Below, one piece after another: positions 25,013 to 36,525 of a stretch of 64,000 bases of DNA. Each line of letters begins with the position of its first letter. The first letter of the stretch is position 1. Source of the DNA: Metallyticus violacea (lineage: Eukaryota > Arthropoda > Insecta > Mantodea > Metallyticidae). The notes under the pieces were generated by a model. The model was not told the DNA's origin and did not search any database. It worked only from the letters and a program-made list of their open reading frames with translations. The stretch is from NCBI GenBank assembly GCA_030762175.1, contig CM060834.1, positions 69,293,501 through 69,357,500 of the forward strand. The letters are read 5' to 3'. The position numbers were made by a program, and so were the translations under genes.

Positions 25013-25690
25013 GGGTCGGTTTAGGAAAGAAGGTACCGTCCTAATGCAAAATACCACCGGGTAGCACAGGCCTCTGTGTTGTACCCCTGGACCCAGGGCT
25101 TAGTAAACCCGACACAACCTGTATGCATTGTTTCCGTAAGGGGGAGGGGCGACTTCGGTCGTTGCTCTTCAGATGCTCCAGGTGCGGGATCTGCGGACTG
25201 AGTGCCCGTGGTACCTCTGACGTACTAGAGGGAGCCGGGCCGGACTTGATTCGAGCCCCTCCCGGAAGGGAGTTGTCCGGATTGGGTTGGACTCGGTTTG
25301 GCAGTGGACCCGTCACTCACGGGGAATTGAGGACCTACGATGGCGGCGTGTCCCAGGGGAGTGCCTAAGGCGTGTACCCTGGGGGCCGGTGCGCCGGAAT
25401 CGCCGTTGTTGGTAGGGAGGGTGGTGGTTACCTTAATGCTGGGGTGACTCATCTCTTAAATACGAGTAGGTCTAAGCTAGTATGATCCATCCACCAGTGA
25501 GAATCTGGAAGCTAAGGGAACTTAGCGCGCCTGGGGACGCAATCGCCTGCAGCCGAAAGGCGGGTCGGTGTAGGAAACAAGGTACCGTCCTAATGCAAAA
25601 GACCACCGGGTAGCACAGACCTCTGTGTTGTACCCCTGGACCTAGGGCTTAGTAAACCCGACACAACCAACAACCTGTATGCATTGTTTC
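25013..25690. repeat. GC-rich island flanked by ~125-bp direct repeats
   Basis: Repeat 1 (25013-25134) and repeat 2 (25562-25690) are about 90% alike, from GGGTCGGT through AAGGTACCGTCCTAATGCAA and CAGGGCTTAGTAAACCCGAC to CCTGTATGCATTGTTTC. Repeat 2 has a 7-bp insertion of the CAACC type. The ~430 bp between them are strongly GC-rich against an AT-rich background and open in several frames on both strands (25041-25316, 25123-25368, 25225-25452), as expected of GC-rich DNA. Each repeat holds a potential hairpin around CACAG/CTGTG. Possible explanations are a tandem 5'-UTR/promoter of a LINE or a Penelope-like pseudo-LTR pair. Confidence 0.65.
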
Positions 25691-26315
25691 ATTGTCGTGT
25701 GATATTGAATTGTTTTAAGTTCAGTATTTACTTCGTATTGATTTATTTTCCTATTTACAACAGGAGAGTTATCAGGAGTAATTCTTGTTAATACGCAATT
25801 GATATTACCTTACATGACATAAGGATTGAGTTTATTTTATTATTATATGGTGAAATTTTATTATAATATTAGTGGTAAATTTACACTATCGTATGAAAAC
25901 GAGTATCAATTATGACCAGATCTATGTTGTGTAAAACGGGTACGTTATCATGCGAAAAATCGAGGAGTTATCAAACATTAAATTTTTTAGTCTTCCTTTT
26001 GCGATATTCCTACAAGTGATACAAGTGATCCAGGTCTTGAAGTTGATGCAAATGCTTATTGGGAGCAAAATTCCAATTAATTGCATTTTTCACATATAAT
26101 ACAGAATGTATACTGTAAGTTGTTGTTCCAATTTTTTAATTAAATTATGGCGTGATAATGTTAAAACTGAACACTAAAAACAGAACACGTCCACTTCATT
26201 GTACTGTTGTCTGATTTATGGCCAATTTCTTTGCGGGTCAAGACGCAGAGAAAGCAAAGTTTGGAGAGCCATAGGATCTTCTGTGCATGTACCTGCGTAC
26301 TACTTTTCCTTCAAA
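25691..26315. other. AT-rich, nothing recognised
   Basis: No coding signal or repeat family seen. Confidence 0.45.
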
Positions 26316-26398
26316 ATGTCTTCAGTTTGTTGTTTAACAGTAATCCTTGCGGCAGTATGTGGACTTTTAAGCTTCTATAAGCGTCTTGCAGACTTCTC
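26316..26398 (+). CDS. Possible first coding exon with signal-peptide-like start
   Basis: An ATG in the context TCAAAATGTC opens MSSVCCLTVILAAVCGLLSF, a short hydrophobic run like a secretory signal peptide. The frame meets a donor-like GTAAGA at 26399. No promoter was identified and the family is not recognised. The exon would end in phase 2, which is compatible with an acceptor at 33414 (see 33415-33697). Without transcript support this may be chance; a stop follows shortly if the donor is not used. Confidence 0.18.
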
Positions 26399-27082
26399 GT
26401 AAGAGAAAGCACTTTTGCAAATGGTCACACTGTTGTTCGCCTATCACCTTACAACTGTAACCTAAATGCGAACGTGCGTGGGGGAAAATCAAGAATTTTA
26501 CCGCCAGAACACTCAGCATTCTAAAACATCTAGCAGAAGAAACAATGGCTTCAGTGGCACCAAAGGCATGCAGTGTTTAAAAGTTCTCGGCCTGACTCAG
26601 AGATGTCGTGAAGATGGCTAAATTAGTATGATAGTTGTTAAGTATCATTATTTAAATTACGCGCTGTAAAGTTTCCGACGAAAGTGTATCATTTGTTTAT
26701 GACGATCGTGTAAACAAATTGGTGTTAATATTTCTACAAAATGGATAAAATTTAAATTTAAATTTGAGCTGTGATAAAGTACTTCGTTTCGACGGTGAAA
26801 AAGTGGGCCACTGATTTTAGTATCGTTGTACATCCATTCTAAACGCATTATTGCTATTGTTATATTGTTGTTGATGATGTTACCATCGAGCATAATTAGT
26901 GTAGAGTATGCATCAATTAAGACAGTGAATCCATGGTTCAGTTAGGAGTTCATCCAGAATATAGCCATAAAACTGGAAGACGTAGGTTTGTTCTGATTGT
27001 CTCAAGCTTAATTTTAATGTTTCTCTTTTCCCCTCTTTCACTCCTCTTATCTCCCGCTTCTTTTGCTACAACTGTAGTTCAT
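26399..27082. other. AT-rich, nothing recognised
   Basis: The open stretch 26933-27280 (+) overlaps the left arm of the foldback element and is not considered a gene. Confidence 0.45.
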
Positions 27083-27990
27083 AATCATACTGAAACTCTT
27101 GGCAATCGACACAGAACATTAAGTAATGCAACAATACCGAAAATGATATTAGATCTCAATGATCAAAAAAATAGCAGAGATGGTATACCGCATCGCATTT
27201 CTATTATAACCTTTGAAGAGCTCAGTAAAATTAACTGTATATTAACAGAGGTGGTACACTGCATTCCGTTTCTGTTATAACCATTGCAAGAACTCAGTAA
27301 AATTAACCATATATTAACAGAGATGGTACACTGCATCGCATTCTTATTATAACCTTTGCAAGAACTCAGTAAAATGAACCATATATTAACAGGAGATGGT
27401 ACACTGCATTCCGTTCCTATTATAACCTTTGCAAGAACTCAGTAAAATTAACCATATATTAACAGGAGATGGTACACTGCATTCCGTTCCTATTATAACC
27501 TTTGCAAGAACTCAGTAAAATTAACCATATATTAACAGAGATGATACACTGCATCGCATTCCTATTATAACCTTTGCAAGAACTCAGCAAATGAACCATA
27601 TATTATCAGAGATGGTACACTGCATCCCGTTCCTATTATAACCTTTGCAAGAACTCAATAAAATGAACCATATATTAACAGAGATGGTATGCTGCATCGC
27701 ATTCCTATTATAACCTTTGCAAGAACTCAGTAAAATGAACCATATATTAACAGAGATGGTACCCTGCATCGCACTCTTATCATAACCTTTGCAAGAACTC
27801 AGTAAAATTAACCATATATTAACATATTAACATGGTTAATTTTACTGAGTTGTTGCAAAGATTATAGCACGAACAAGATACGGTGTACCATCTCTGCTAA
27901 TTTCTTGACCATTGAGGCCATAAATCACTTTATGGGTATTGTTGCATTATTTAACGTCCTGTGTCTATTGCCTAGATCTTCAGTATGACG
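27083..27990. mobile_element. Foldback-like element: inverted arms around a 72-bp minisatellite
   Basis: The left arm (27083-27237) and right arm (27832-27990) are imperfect inverted repeats about 155 bp long; both carry AATGCAACAATACC and AGCAGAGATGGTA-type segments in opposite orientation. Between them lie about eight tandem copies of a ~72-bp unit (starts near 27238, 27310, 27382, 27455, 27528, 27599, 27671, 27742, 27812), each with ATATTAACAGAGATGGTACA and TATAACCTTTGCAAGAACTC. The unit also makes up part of each arm. The period (70-73 bp) is close to a codon multiple, giving a repetitive minus-strand frame (27584-27769) that is not a gene. Confidence 0.8.
27238..27831. repeat. 72-bp minisatellite array, about 8 units
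   Basis: Neighbouring units differ by a few substitutions such as GCATCGCATTC against GCATTCCGTTC, and by 1-bp indels (CAGAG or CAGGAG). Units with the CAGGAG variant are adjacent (27382 and 27455), which points to local duplication. Confidence 0.9.
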
Positions 27991-28149
27991 TAGGGAGGGG
28001 TGCAGCAAATTTCGGAGTTCTTAAAGAGGTTGGTACCTTTAAGGAAAGTATAAATTTAAAACTAAGAATAATTAAGCGCTTATTAAGAATAATACGGGGA
28101 GGGGCCAAGCACTTCTTCTAGCATTTGTTTGAGGGAGCAAATAAGGTAA

Positions 28150-28625
28150 GCGTGGGATAGGGTTAAGCATCAAAAACCAGGAAAGACTTAAACAAAGTTG
28201 AACTAATGTTCATGTGGTTAAGGGGAGAGGATAATAGGTGGAAAATAGAAAATACGTTTGCGGGATATAGATAGATAAAATATTAAGACTCAATGAACAG
28301 AAAAGGTATTGCTTAATCTGCAGGTTCAAATTAATCACGGGGGATTATCTAGATGTCTGTGGGAGAGAAGAAAGAAGTGGTCTCAGGCGTGGGATGAAAA
28401 TAAAACAATTAATGCTCTGGTAAAAATAATTTGCCCACTGTGAAACGATACCTGGAGGCATATTCTGGCAGAATGTAGAGAAACATAACTGAGCATTTTG
28501 CTGTTGGTCCATGAGAAATACAGAAATCGGGAATATTTCTAGCTAAGACCCGACAAAGAGGAATAATGACTGTATAAAAGAGAGGGGAGAGTTGAGGAGG
28601 ATGAGATAAGTAAAGGAAAAAGGGT
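28150..28625 (+). pseudogene. LINE C-terminal relic
   Basis: The translation gives ICRFKLITGDYLDVCG (near 28317-28365) and, after a frame break, ICPL-stop-NDTWRHILAECRE (near 28429-28485), a CPxC...H...C arrangement typical of the last zinc-knuckle of insect non-LTR retrotransposons. It is the same region as at 46829-46900. The RT domain is missing. Downstream are AT-rich DNA and the inverted repeat at 28703-28857. Confidence 0.5.
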
Positions 28626-28702
28626 GTCAGGGGTAAGGGATCTATTCATGTTTCTGTATATATAATATAAATGAAAAATGAAAATAAAATAACACATTAA
28701 CA

Positions 28703-28855
28703 ATGTAACAAATTAACAGTAATAATAAAAGTAGATAAAAGATAAACCACTTAGATAAAAGTCACACTTGAAATTGCTATATTTCGAACTACTGGAGTTC
28801 TTCAATGGCAAAAGTTTATCCTTATCTACTTTCATTATTACTGTTAATTTGTTAC

Positions 28856-28857
<2 letters not shown>
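28703..28857. repeat. Near-perfect inverted repeat, 43-bp arms
   Basis: The left arm (28703-28746) and the complement of the right arm (28815-28857) share ATGTAACAAATTAACAGTAA and continue through TAATAAAAGTAGATAA with only two or three differences. The loop is about 68 bp. The right arm runs directly into an (AT)n tract. Confidence 0.9.

Positions 28858-28899
<42 letters not shown>
28858..28899. repeat. (AT)n microsatellite
   Basis: About 20 AT units directly after the inverted-repeat arm, followed closely by a short (CTG)n at 28918-28934. Confidence 0.9.
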
Positions 28900-28900
<1 letters not shown>

Positions 28901-29841
28901 CTCATAGAAAATTTGTACTGCTGCTGCTGCTGCTACTATATCGAGTTGGAAAACGAGATAAAAATAGTGGATTTTGGCTTCTCATACTGAGGGTCTTCTG
29001 CAAGACCAATAAAATAAATTAATGAAGACCGCATACAATCCCAGAATTAATTTTTGTCTAAGTCACTTGGTAATTCCTTTCTCAGTGCGAAGGAAAACTA
29101 CGGGAGAGAAAGAGGTCCTAGCCAAAGCAGCTTGTCCATGTTGGGAATGGAGCACTTTGTCCCTAACTCGGCGCTGGACAAAAGAACGAGAACAGTATTT
29201 TCTTTTCTTCTTCCGTGTGAAAGGAGAAACCGTCAGATAACTTCTGTGCAATGTAATTTCACTATTGTGTCACAAGTCTAAAAGTAAAATATATCACTAA
29301 AATAAACATAATCTGAATTTTCGTAACGAAAGTTTATTATGGTTTATCATTCACAGATGTTTTAAAATAAAACTGGAACACATGCACATAAAGATTAAAA
29401 CTGAAATAACTACACAATATTTCGCTTTAGGTTCAGTTGAATATGGAACGACAATAAATTGGTCTAACATGTAACGTTCCGTGTTAACATAAGTCAAAGG
29501 AAATGATAACCAGCTAAAATCCATGCCCCAATCTTCTACTCTGTCCAACTTTGAAGAACGTAATTTTCCAACAAATTAGTTAACTTCCCAAATGGTTCAG
29601 TTTGCAAAAAACTCAGCATGGAATATGACTATAAAGATGTAATGAATGATCGAAGTCTTCCACTTTGCCTTGTAGTTCAAGGTTGTTGCAATTATCTGCG
29701 CACGTGCATCAGTCGGCAATTGGAAAGACAAGAAACACACACATATATACGCGTTCAAGGATATTACATTATGTCAAAAGAACAGCACAAGTGACTGTAC
29801 CCAATGGTATTTTAAAACTAAGTGTTGTGTACCTAATTTTA
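28900..29841. other. Nothing recognised
   Basis: Around 29030-29280 several overlapping frames are open on both strands (for example 29054-29281 + and 29063-29251 -), but none has a recognisable domain. No repeat match was found in the window. Confidence 0.4.
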
Positions 29842-30830
29842 TCATTTAACCAGGCAGTTTTTTCAACATTTAAATTAAACCATTGTCCAGATATATATTT
29901 TTTTTAATGCTTTATTTTGAGAGTAGTAATACTTGGAAACGTGCACATAGTAAACTTTTATATTTACCTTCACTCAGAAAAAAAATTCTACACATTAATA
30001 TTTCAATATATGCCTTTTATTTATTAATGTTTTGAAACATATAATATAAAACCACAGAGAGTTCTGTCAAATTTAATTTAATTTCAGCCTATATTCTAAC
30101 ACTGAGCATGTTTATTAACGAATAGAAACATCGTTGACCGCAGATTTGTCCTATTATTTCGTCGCAGATGCTGCAGCTTTTTCATGAATTTTTATGGTAC
30201 GAATAATTCCTGATGGTACGAGCATCTAATGTAGTGTGGACCCCTCATATCTTCTCTAGCATCTCTGAATCTGAATCTGAATCTCAGCAGCCCCATATTT
30301 TACCTTTTTCTTTATTGCTGAGAATAGGAACCATTGTAGAAACTTACGAATATTTTTGTCTTAAATTTCGACTACATATCTCACATCTTGGACTATATTC
30401 TCACTATTTCTACCGCTTTCAAGCTCCTAAACATATTCGGAATTGTCATCCATTGTTCTTTATTACTTCTTATAAAGCATGTTCATTTCCAATAGCTGAT
30501 TATCTTAAATGACTCTTGGAATGAACGAAATGAAAACATTTACATTCTGCTCGAAAAATATATGTAGATCTAACATTTGTGAGAGGCAAATATATCGTGT
30601 TACTGGAACAATAATAAGAAATAAAAACAGTACTGATTGAATTTTGTGAAATCTCAGTTACTGGACACGAATTTTGTGAAATCTCTGCACATTCAGGCCC
30701 TCTTAATCGAGCAAGGTGGCTCAGGTCGAAACGCTTGGGATTCGCATTTGGGAGGTGCCAGGTTTATATCCTTTATGGTCAGCCATCCTGCTATTGTCTT
30801 TTATTCCCCTTCTTCTTTCATGGTTTCTCC
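29842..30830 (+). repeat. Copy 1 of a ~1-kb duplicated block
   Basis: It aligns over its whole length with 40654-41645, from TCATTTAACCAGGCAG to the CAGCCATCCTG...TTCTTTCATGGTTT region, with few substitutions and short indels; for example CTGAATCTGAATCTGAATCT here has lost units in copy 2. Within it, 30711-30767 is a tRNA-like head (GGTGGCTCAGG, TTCGCATTTGGGAGG). The block may be an interspersed repeat or a segmental duplication; its flanks differ. No long conserved frame is present. Confidence 0.85.
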
Positions 30831-31100
30831 TAGCTGCTTAAGCAAATGCTGAGATAGGTATTTCCTTTCCACAAATATTTCCACTTTCCCATGTCATACC
30901 ATTTTATTTCGTTGGTCCCGTTACAGGCTCGAAAGTGCCAGCAAGGTGGGCTGGTGCGGTGTGACGGTGGTTTGCGCTTTTAAATGTTTCTGCCCCGACG
31001 TCTGGTATGGAAGCGGTCCTTTGGAGGGGCTCGAACTCCTTTGGCGCCAGGGTTTTCTATCTGGAAACACATTTAGGTACCCCGTCTATGTTCGTACCTC
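30700..31100 (+). repeat. Family-C tRNA-like SINE region
   Basis: The A-box-like stretch GGTGGCTCAGGTCGAAACGC and the segment GGGATTCGCATTTGGGAGG with a degraded B-box (GCCAGGTTTATATCC) resemble a tRNA head. Downstream are TTTCCTTTCCAC and a GC-richer tail (30940-31200). Similar heads occur at 41533-41600 and 51165-51240, and a similar body at 23340-23450. Confidence 0.5.
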
Positions 31101-32930
31101 ACCGTCCGTATATTCTGGCCTCCGGAGGCCGCCTTCCTCTGGAGGTGCCCTCACTGAAGGCGTTGGCTCAAACGGCCAGCCGTTGAGCAAGGCTGAAGTA
31201 CCGAAATATCCTCCTCCCTTCTTAACAACCCAATCCCGGCCCCCAATTTAAAAATAAATATTAAATACCACCATGTGAGCCTGTTCATAAAGAGTCACAA
31301 TCCGTCAAAGTCTGAAAATAATAAAAGTGACACTTACTCAGTTTTATTAAAACGATCCCCAAATATGAAACACGAACATAAATATATGTAATCTCAGTTC
31401 AATAGGCAGAGTAAATTTAACAATACAGTAAAGCTATGTACACCAGGATGCGAAATGTAAATATAATAAAAAGAGTATATGTTTTCCAAAATTATAATTA
31501 CTCCGTATTTTGAGAGAGCACGACAAGATCAACAGTTCTGAATATATTCTTCTTAAGATTGGTCGATTTCGTGACAATATTGATAAATCTATACGGAATC
31601 ACATGTAATTGAACCAATTATTTAAAAGTACCTCCATAAAACAAAGTTAATAATAGGACTGTATGTTGGAAGTCTGCCGTGAAAGAGTAATACAGATAAT
31701 GAAGGAAAATTAATATCTTGCAACAATGCCAGACGAAACAATTTGATGTCTCAGAGCAAACGCTGCGCTTCTTTTTTATTACGAGAATAAAAACGTACCA
31801 TTTAATATATTATGGAAAACTATTAAAGATCAGAGTCAAACACTATTTTAAACGAAGAAGTCCTTTGATGGAACTGCCATGATATGGGGTTGATACGAAA
31901 ATGAAAACTCCGTATCCCAATGAGATAAAATCTGCGTACTTTTTAATAACCAAACAAAGGAGTAAAAAGGAGCAGATTAATATACGGAAGATATTGTAAA
32001 TACAATTGCTCAATGCGGAATAATGGAATCTATATGTCGCTGTTTTCTGCTGCAGAATTTATCATTCACTCTTACTGTTCTCAATCGAAAACATCGCAAG
32101 CACATTAAGCCGTTGTTATGAAGAAAAGCCTTTATTCTCTTTTCTGAAGTTCAAATTCACACATCCAGCTGTTTTCTTACATATACACCTCTTTTCTTCA
32201 CTTGTAGCTATTAATATTAAATTTAGATCTGAAGTAGGACTACCCCACTATTTTATTTCCACGTTTTCGTCTAACAGAAGAACATCTCTTTAACAAGGTT
32301 GTAAATGAGCACAAACTGCAACCATCTATCTCGCGCATAACAGCTGCCTGGCCGGTCAGTTCATGCAATCAAGAACCTGCCTGATGACGTCAGAGCTTCG
32401 TTCTGCTCATGCAACGAGCTCCCAGCCACGTCTCGGAATCTTTCAGCTCTTATAGCAGAATTACGCAATAAAAGAGAGCACAAGAGCTTTTCAAATATTT
32501 GTCCCCTTTCGATTATGTAGAAACACAGAAAAAAAAAGTTTTTTGAGTTAAATAAATGGTGAGCTGCAGCTCATTAACTCATAAGGGACAGCGGCCACGG
32601 GTTATTATATAGTTCCATTGCTTCTTTTCTTTATTGTTATAAACATTTTTATATCTAATTCATTATTTTTATGCCATATTAATTATGGTGATTTCCGGAT
32701 TCTTGTAATCAATCTTTCTATTAAGAACAGACGATTCTTATATACATATATCTACAGAAACGGAAATAATGCAGCTTGCTCAGAGATGACTACATTCACC
32801 ACGTCCTGAGTTCAATGCCCGGTGTTGGCAATGCTAAGTAGGGATATTTTTGTTGTTTTCTGTAAACTCAAAGGCAAACGTGAGTTTGATTTCTTCCACT
32901 ATGAACTCTCAAAGAGTTTTTTATAAAGAT
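31101..32930. other. Nothing recognised
   Basis: Mostly AT-rich. The open stretch 30946-31251 (+) is in GC-richer repeat DNA without known domains; 32618-32809 (+) is low-information hydrophobic sequence. Confidence 0.4.
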
Positions 32931-32931
32931 A

Positions 32932-32988
<57 letters not shown>
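32931..32988. repeat. (AAC)n microsatellite
   Basis: About 19 AAC units, read as poly-Thr in a false frame. Confidence 0.9.
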
Positions 32989-33414
32989 ATCTGAGGTATG
33001 TGGCACAGAAAGACCTAAGATCTTTTATAACCAAAATAACAAAGTCTATGGACCAGACGATGACATAGCTAAGGTCATCTGTCCGGCAATCAGTGAACCG
33101 AATTTTACTTTAGGTTTCAAGGTTGCATTAAGATCGATGTAATTAAAACGACAATAAAAAGGAGTTAATGCGTTACAGTGCTAAGCACAAGCATATTAAA
33201 AATCATCAAAATTTATTTGCATAGTAATTGTTTATAAATGACACCATATCCCCTATAACAAAACACGATTTAAGAGTCTTTGACTTCTGTTATCACTGAC
33301 CTTTTCGGTTCAGTTGACCACATCTTTTTGAGCTATCCCCTCTCTTTCCATTCTCTCTATTTTTTTGTAATATTTGATAACTTAACATGAGTTGCGATTC
33401 ATGTTTATCGTTAG

Positions 33415-33697
33415 CTATTTCTATTCCCAAACATTTGGTGGCAATGATGAAAGATACTCAATACACTTCCGCTGTTGTGCCCAGATGGATCTACGCGAAA
33501 GCATTCTTTTCGATTTGGATCGACAATTCCGGTATGTGAAAAAAGTGCCAGTGTTATCAACTCCGGATGAGGACGAAGGAAGCCGACGGCGTGTGAACAT
33601 GAATGCATACAAACTACGTAACGTGTACAAAAGCTATATGAGTAAACACCTGTCAAGGAGTAATTATTGTTCTTGGAACATGGCGCCCGAATGTTGG
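33415..33697 (+). CDS. Possible internal exon of an unrecognised gene
   Basis: An open frame of 94 codons free of TE signatures lies between an acceptor-like sequence (ATCGTTAG, ending 33414; an alternative is GTTGTGCCCAG, ending 33484) and a strong donor TGG|GTGAGT (33698). The translation is charged and well mixed, with KKVPVLSTPDEDEGSRRR and a Cys pair in NYCSWNMAPECW. With the first acceptor the phase fits the candidate exon at 26316-26398. A basic SRRR site and a terminal Cys pair could suggest a secreted or processed peptide, but I recognise no family. The opposite strand is also open here, so caution applies. Confidence 0.25.
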
Positions 33698-35297
33698 GTG
33701 AGTAATTGTTTGTTAAACTTTGCATCGGTTGAATACATTTCATTTGTGGAGTAACTACCTGTCTTAAAAAAAAAGCAAGTCTTCAGGGCGAAATATGAGC
33801 TTTATGAATGACATACCAAAAAGTCCATCTCTCGTAAAATTAGAGCCTTAATTAGGCATAATGGTGAATAAATTTTATCATAGACCCAACATAAATATTA
33901 TTTTTTCTTTTGTTCTAATATATACAATGCCATCCCCCAAAAGGCACAAAATGCGAGTTTTTTTTTTTTCGTTCTGAAATACACAACATTTATTCAAATT
34001 CATGAACCGTTTGGAAGAATAAACTTTTTAAATTAACAGTTCATATTTATTACGTTGATTCGAAATTCACTTAAACTCTTAGGGAGGTTAATATAATATG
34101 GTAAATTAGAGATGGTTTATTGCTTAAAAATACAATGAATTAAATATCGGCGTTTAAAATAATAACTTATATTAAAAAAGCATTTAAAATCATGCTCCAT
34201 GTGACACAATTTGTAGTCCTATATTATATTAATATGTGGACCCTATATTTGAGTTATCTTAGATTCCTTTAGGACTTACACATTAAATTTATTGTTACAG
34301 TAAGGGAGTCCTTTTACATGTCTATTTATATCTTTTACGAGAAGTTAGAATAATTATTTTTCAGGTGAATAAATTCTTCTACTGTATAGAAGGTGTAAAT
34401 GGAATAATGGAATAATGCAGTCATTAGCAACTGGAATGTGAACATTAAATCTTGTGATTATTTTTTTCCACTGTGTACTTTATATGTTGCAATTTTTGCT
34501 CTAAATCGTGTGCTTTGTTTAGTTCATTATTGCTCGTAAAAGTTTTTCCAAAGTTCTTATAATTTAATGAGTTGGAAAGGACATATATAGTATGAATTTT
34601 GATAAACTTCTTCTAGCATAGCTAGTAATTACCTCTGTACACATTATCATTATATGCAACTCCACCAAAAGTGATATCTTTGCTTCTTCTGTCGATATTT
34701 TGCTAAAATAAAATGCTTTAAATTAAAGTGTAATAGTAATACTTCATTATAAGAAGAAGAAGAAGAAAAAAAGAGAGGGAGAGTGAACCAAAGGAAGAGC
34801 CACGAAACGTAGTATTTTAATAAAAGAATATGTTTTGTAAGAACAGATTACGCAAATGTAGAAAACAATAGCACACGTTAATACTACTACTGCATGAATA
34901 ACGTAGCTGAGTGAGAAGCTGCCAATCATGGAGAAGCCATCAATACTGGGGGCATGTTCACGTTTAATTGAAAATAGCCATGAGGTCAATCGGGGCCATT
35001 TTCGAACTTCAGTTGTAAATATTAACGATCAGAACAGGTCATTGCATTACAGTTCGATATACAGAAGACCTATGTAACAAATACGGGATTTAAAAAGAGT
35101 AATAAAATAAAATTGAATATACAATGATGTTATTTGAGTTAAGGGCCGACAGAGAACGCCTGTGTAATGACAGAAGCCAGTTTTCAAGGCCATATAATGT
35201 ATGCTTAGGTAGTAGCTTATAATATGAGGATTTATAAGCGAGTGGTTGTGCGTTCATGTGTTATTCGGTGCTTTCATTGTGTGTTAATTGCTCTATG
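33698..35297. other. AT-rich, nothing recognised
   Basis: Contains a short (AAG)n at 34750-34770 and a T-run at 33958-33970. No element or gene identified. Confidence 0.45.
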
Positions 35298-35587
35298 AGT
35301 AGTGTTTAACGCCCGTTTTTATTACTGAGGCACCACATGCGGTGGACACTGATGATACATGAGATGAAATGATAAATTGGGAAAGGATATTTTTTAAGGA
35401 AGGAAGGTTCCAGGCCAAAGTTTAGGGTATCTCCCCCGCATTTGCCTGTTATGAGAACTGAAGAAAAAAAAAAAAAAAACAACAACAACAACAACACTCA
35501 GGGAGGACGATCCTGGTGCGATTCGAACCCCAGACCTCCCGCTTACGAGTCCGCGCCTTAACGACCTCGGCCACCCGTGGCGGTAAA
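35298..35587 (-). mobile_element. Family-B SINE, full length with 13-bp TSDs
   Basis: Flanked by identical TAATTGCTCTATG at 35285-35297 and 35588-35600. On the minus strand it begins ACCGCCACGGGTGGCCGAGG, with a tRNA Leu/Ser-like head and B-box GGTTCGAATC, and ends at the ...GGGCGTTAAACACTACT terminus. An internal poly-A plus (AAC)n expansion (35462-35498, plus-strand view) replaces the usual CCAGGTTTTCC segment. The clean TSDs indicate a fairly recent LINE-mediated insertion. Confidence 0.92.
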
Positions 35588-35957
35588 TAATTGCTCTATG
35601 TTAGTTGTGATACCACAAAGGGGAAAATTGTCTAAATTGAACCATTTTATATGTTCGTGAATCGAGTCTTTACTAAGTTTACAATTACTACAACATTTTC
35701 TTTAAAAGATTCTTCAGTACTAATACTTCAATTAGATCATAGCACATATTAAAATATATTTCTGCTTGTATCTCAGAAATAGATAAACTAAAGTTAGGTA
35801 AATCATGCAAGTTAGGAAACCGGCTTCCTAATATGGGCTCCCGGTTGCCCAAGTTGGATCTTATTACAAATTGTGTATAATGTTAAAAATACCAAAATAA
35901 TAAAATATACACATCATTAAATATTCTACTTGCAATCTGTACAGAAACATTTCTTTA
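35588..35957. other. AT-rich, nothing recognised
   Basis: Only the right TSD of the SINE is notable here. Confidence 0.45.
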
Positions 35958-36525
35958 TGCTGAGCTTCACTTTGGCTCACCGGCTATGAGCCCATGTTCT
36001 ACATTGCATACACTGTCATGACTTCTTCCTTTGTCTGTTCACACAGAATACAAGACCAATTTGAGTTATCTTCATGATAACTCAAATGATGAAAATGATT
36101 ATGACTTTCGTCCTCCTCTTTGAAAAATAAATTTACCATTTTTGGTTTTTCTTCCTTCAGTTGATCTTTAGATTGTTATAATTTCAATTTGTGTGGGCTG
36201 CTTGTGAGTACAACTGCACCCTGAACTCCATTTCTACCCTTCCCTTGAGCAGAAAGTGCTGTGGATACTTTTGGATGTGGTGATAATTTATTTACAAAAC
36301 TTTAAGGTTCTTATATTTGCTGATTCGATCGTCACTAGTCTTCTGAAGAAGTTTATTCCTTGCTGTTATTGCTAGCGGGCTTGTCTACAAACGTTTCCTC
36401 AACAGTTACGCCAAAGCTATCTGCTGGCGCAAAACCGTGATCAGAAAACACATTTCTGTTTACAGGACAAATTCCTGTATTCCGGAAGACACTCTCCACT
36501 GTCCCAACCGTTGCTGCTGTCCGTA
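35958..36525 (-). pseudogene. Pogo/Tigger-like transposase C-terminal relic
   Basis: On the minus strand, NTGICPVNRNVFSDHGFAP (near 36425-36480) matches the segment after the DDE domain in insect pogo-like transposases ('SGIxPFNRxIFxDxDF'). It is followed by VTVEETFVDKPASNNSKE, a Lys/Ser-rich linker and a Cys-containing stretch NWSCILCEQTKEE (near 36020-36060) like the terminal PHD-type knuckle. The DDE core is missing and stops are present. A perfect 10-bp-stem hairpin lies at 36061-36085. Confidence 0.55.

Noticed and set aside
25041..25452. Three overlapping frames in the GC-rich island
   Set aside because: Frames are open on both strands as expected in GC-rich DNA; none has a recognisable domain, and the block has direct-repeat borders.
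27584..27769. A repeat protein with a 24-residue unit on the minus strand
   Set aside because: The unit is the 72-bp minisatellite; indels in other units break the frame, so coding selection is unlikely.
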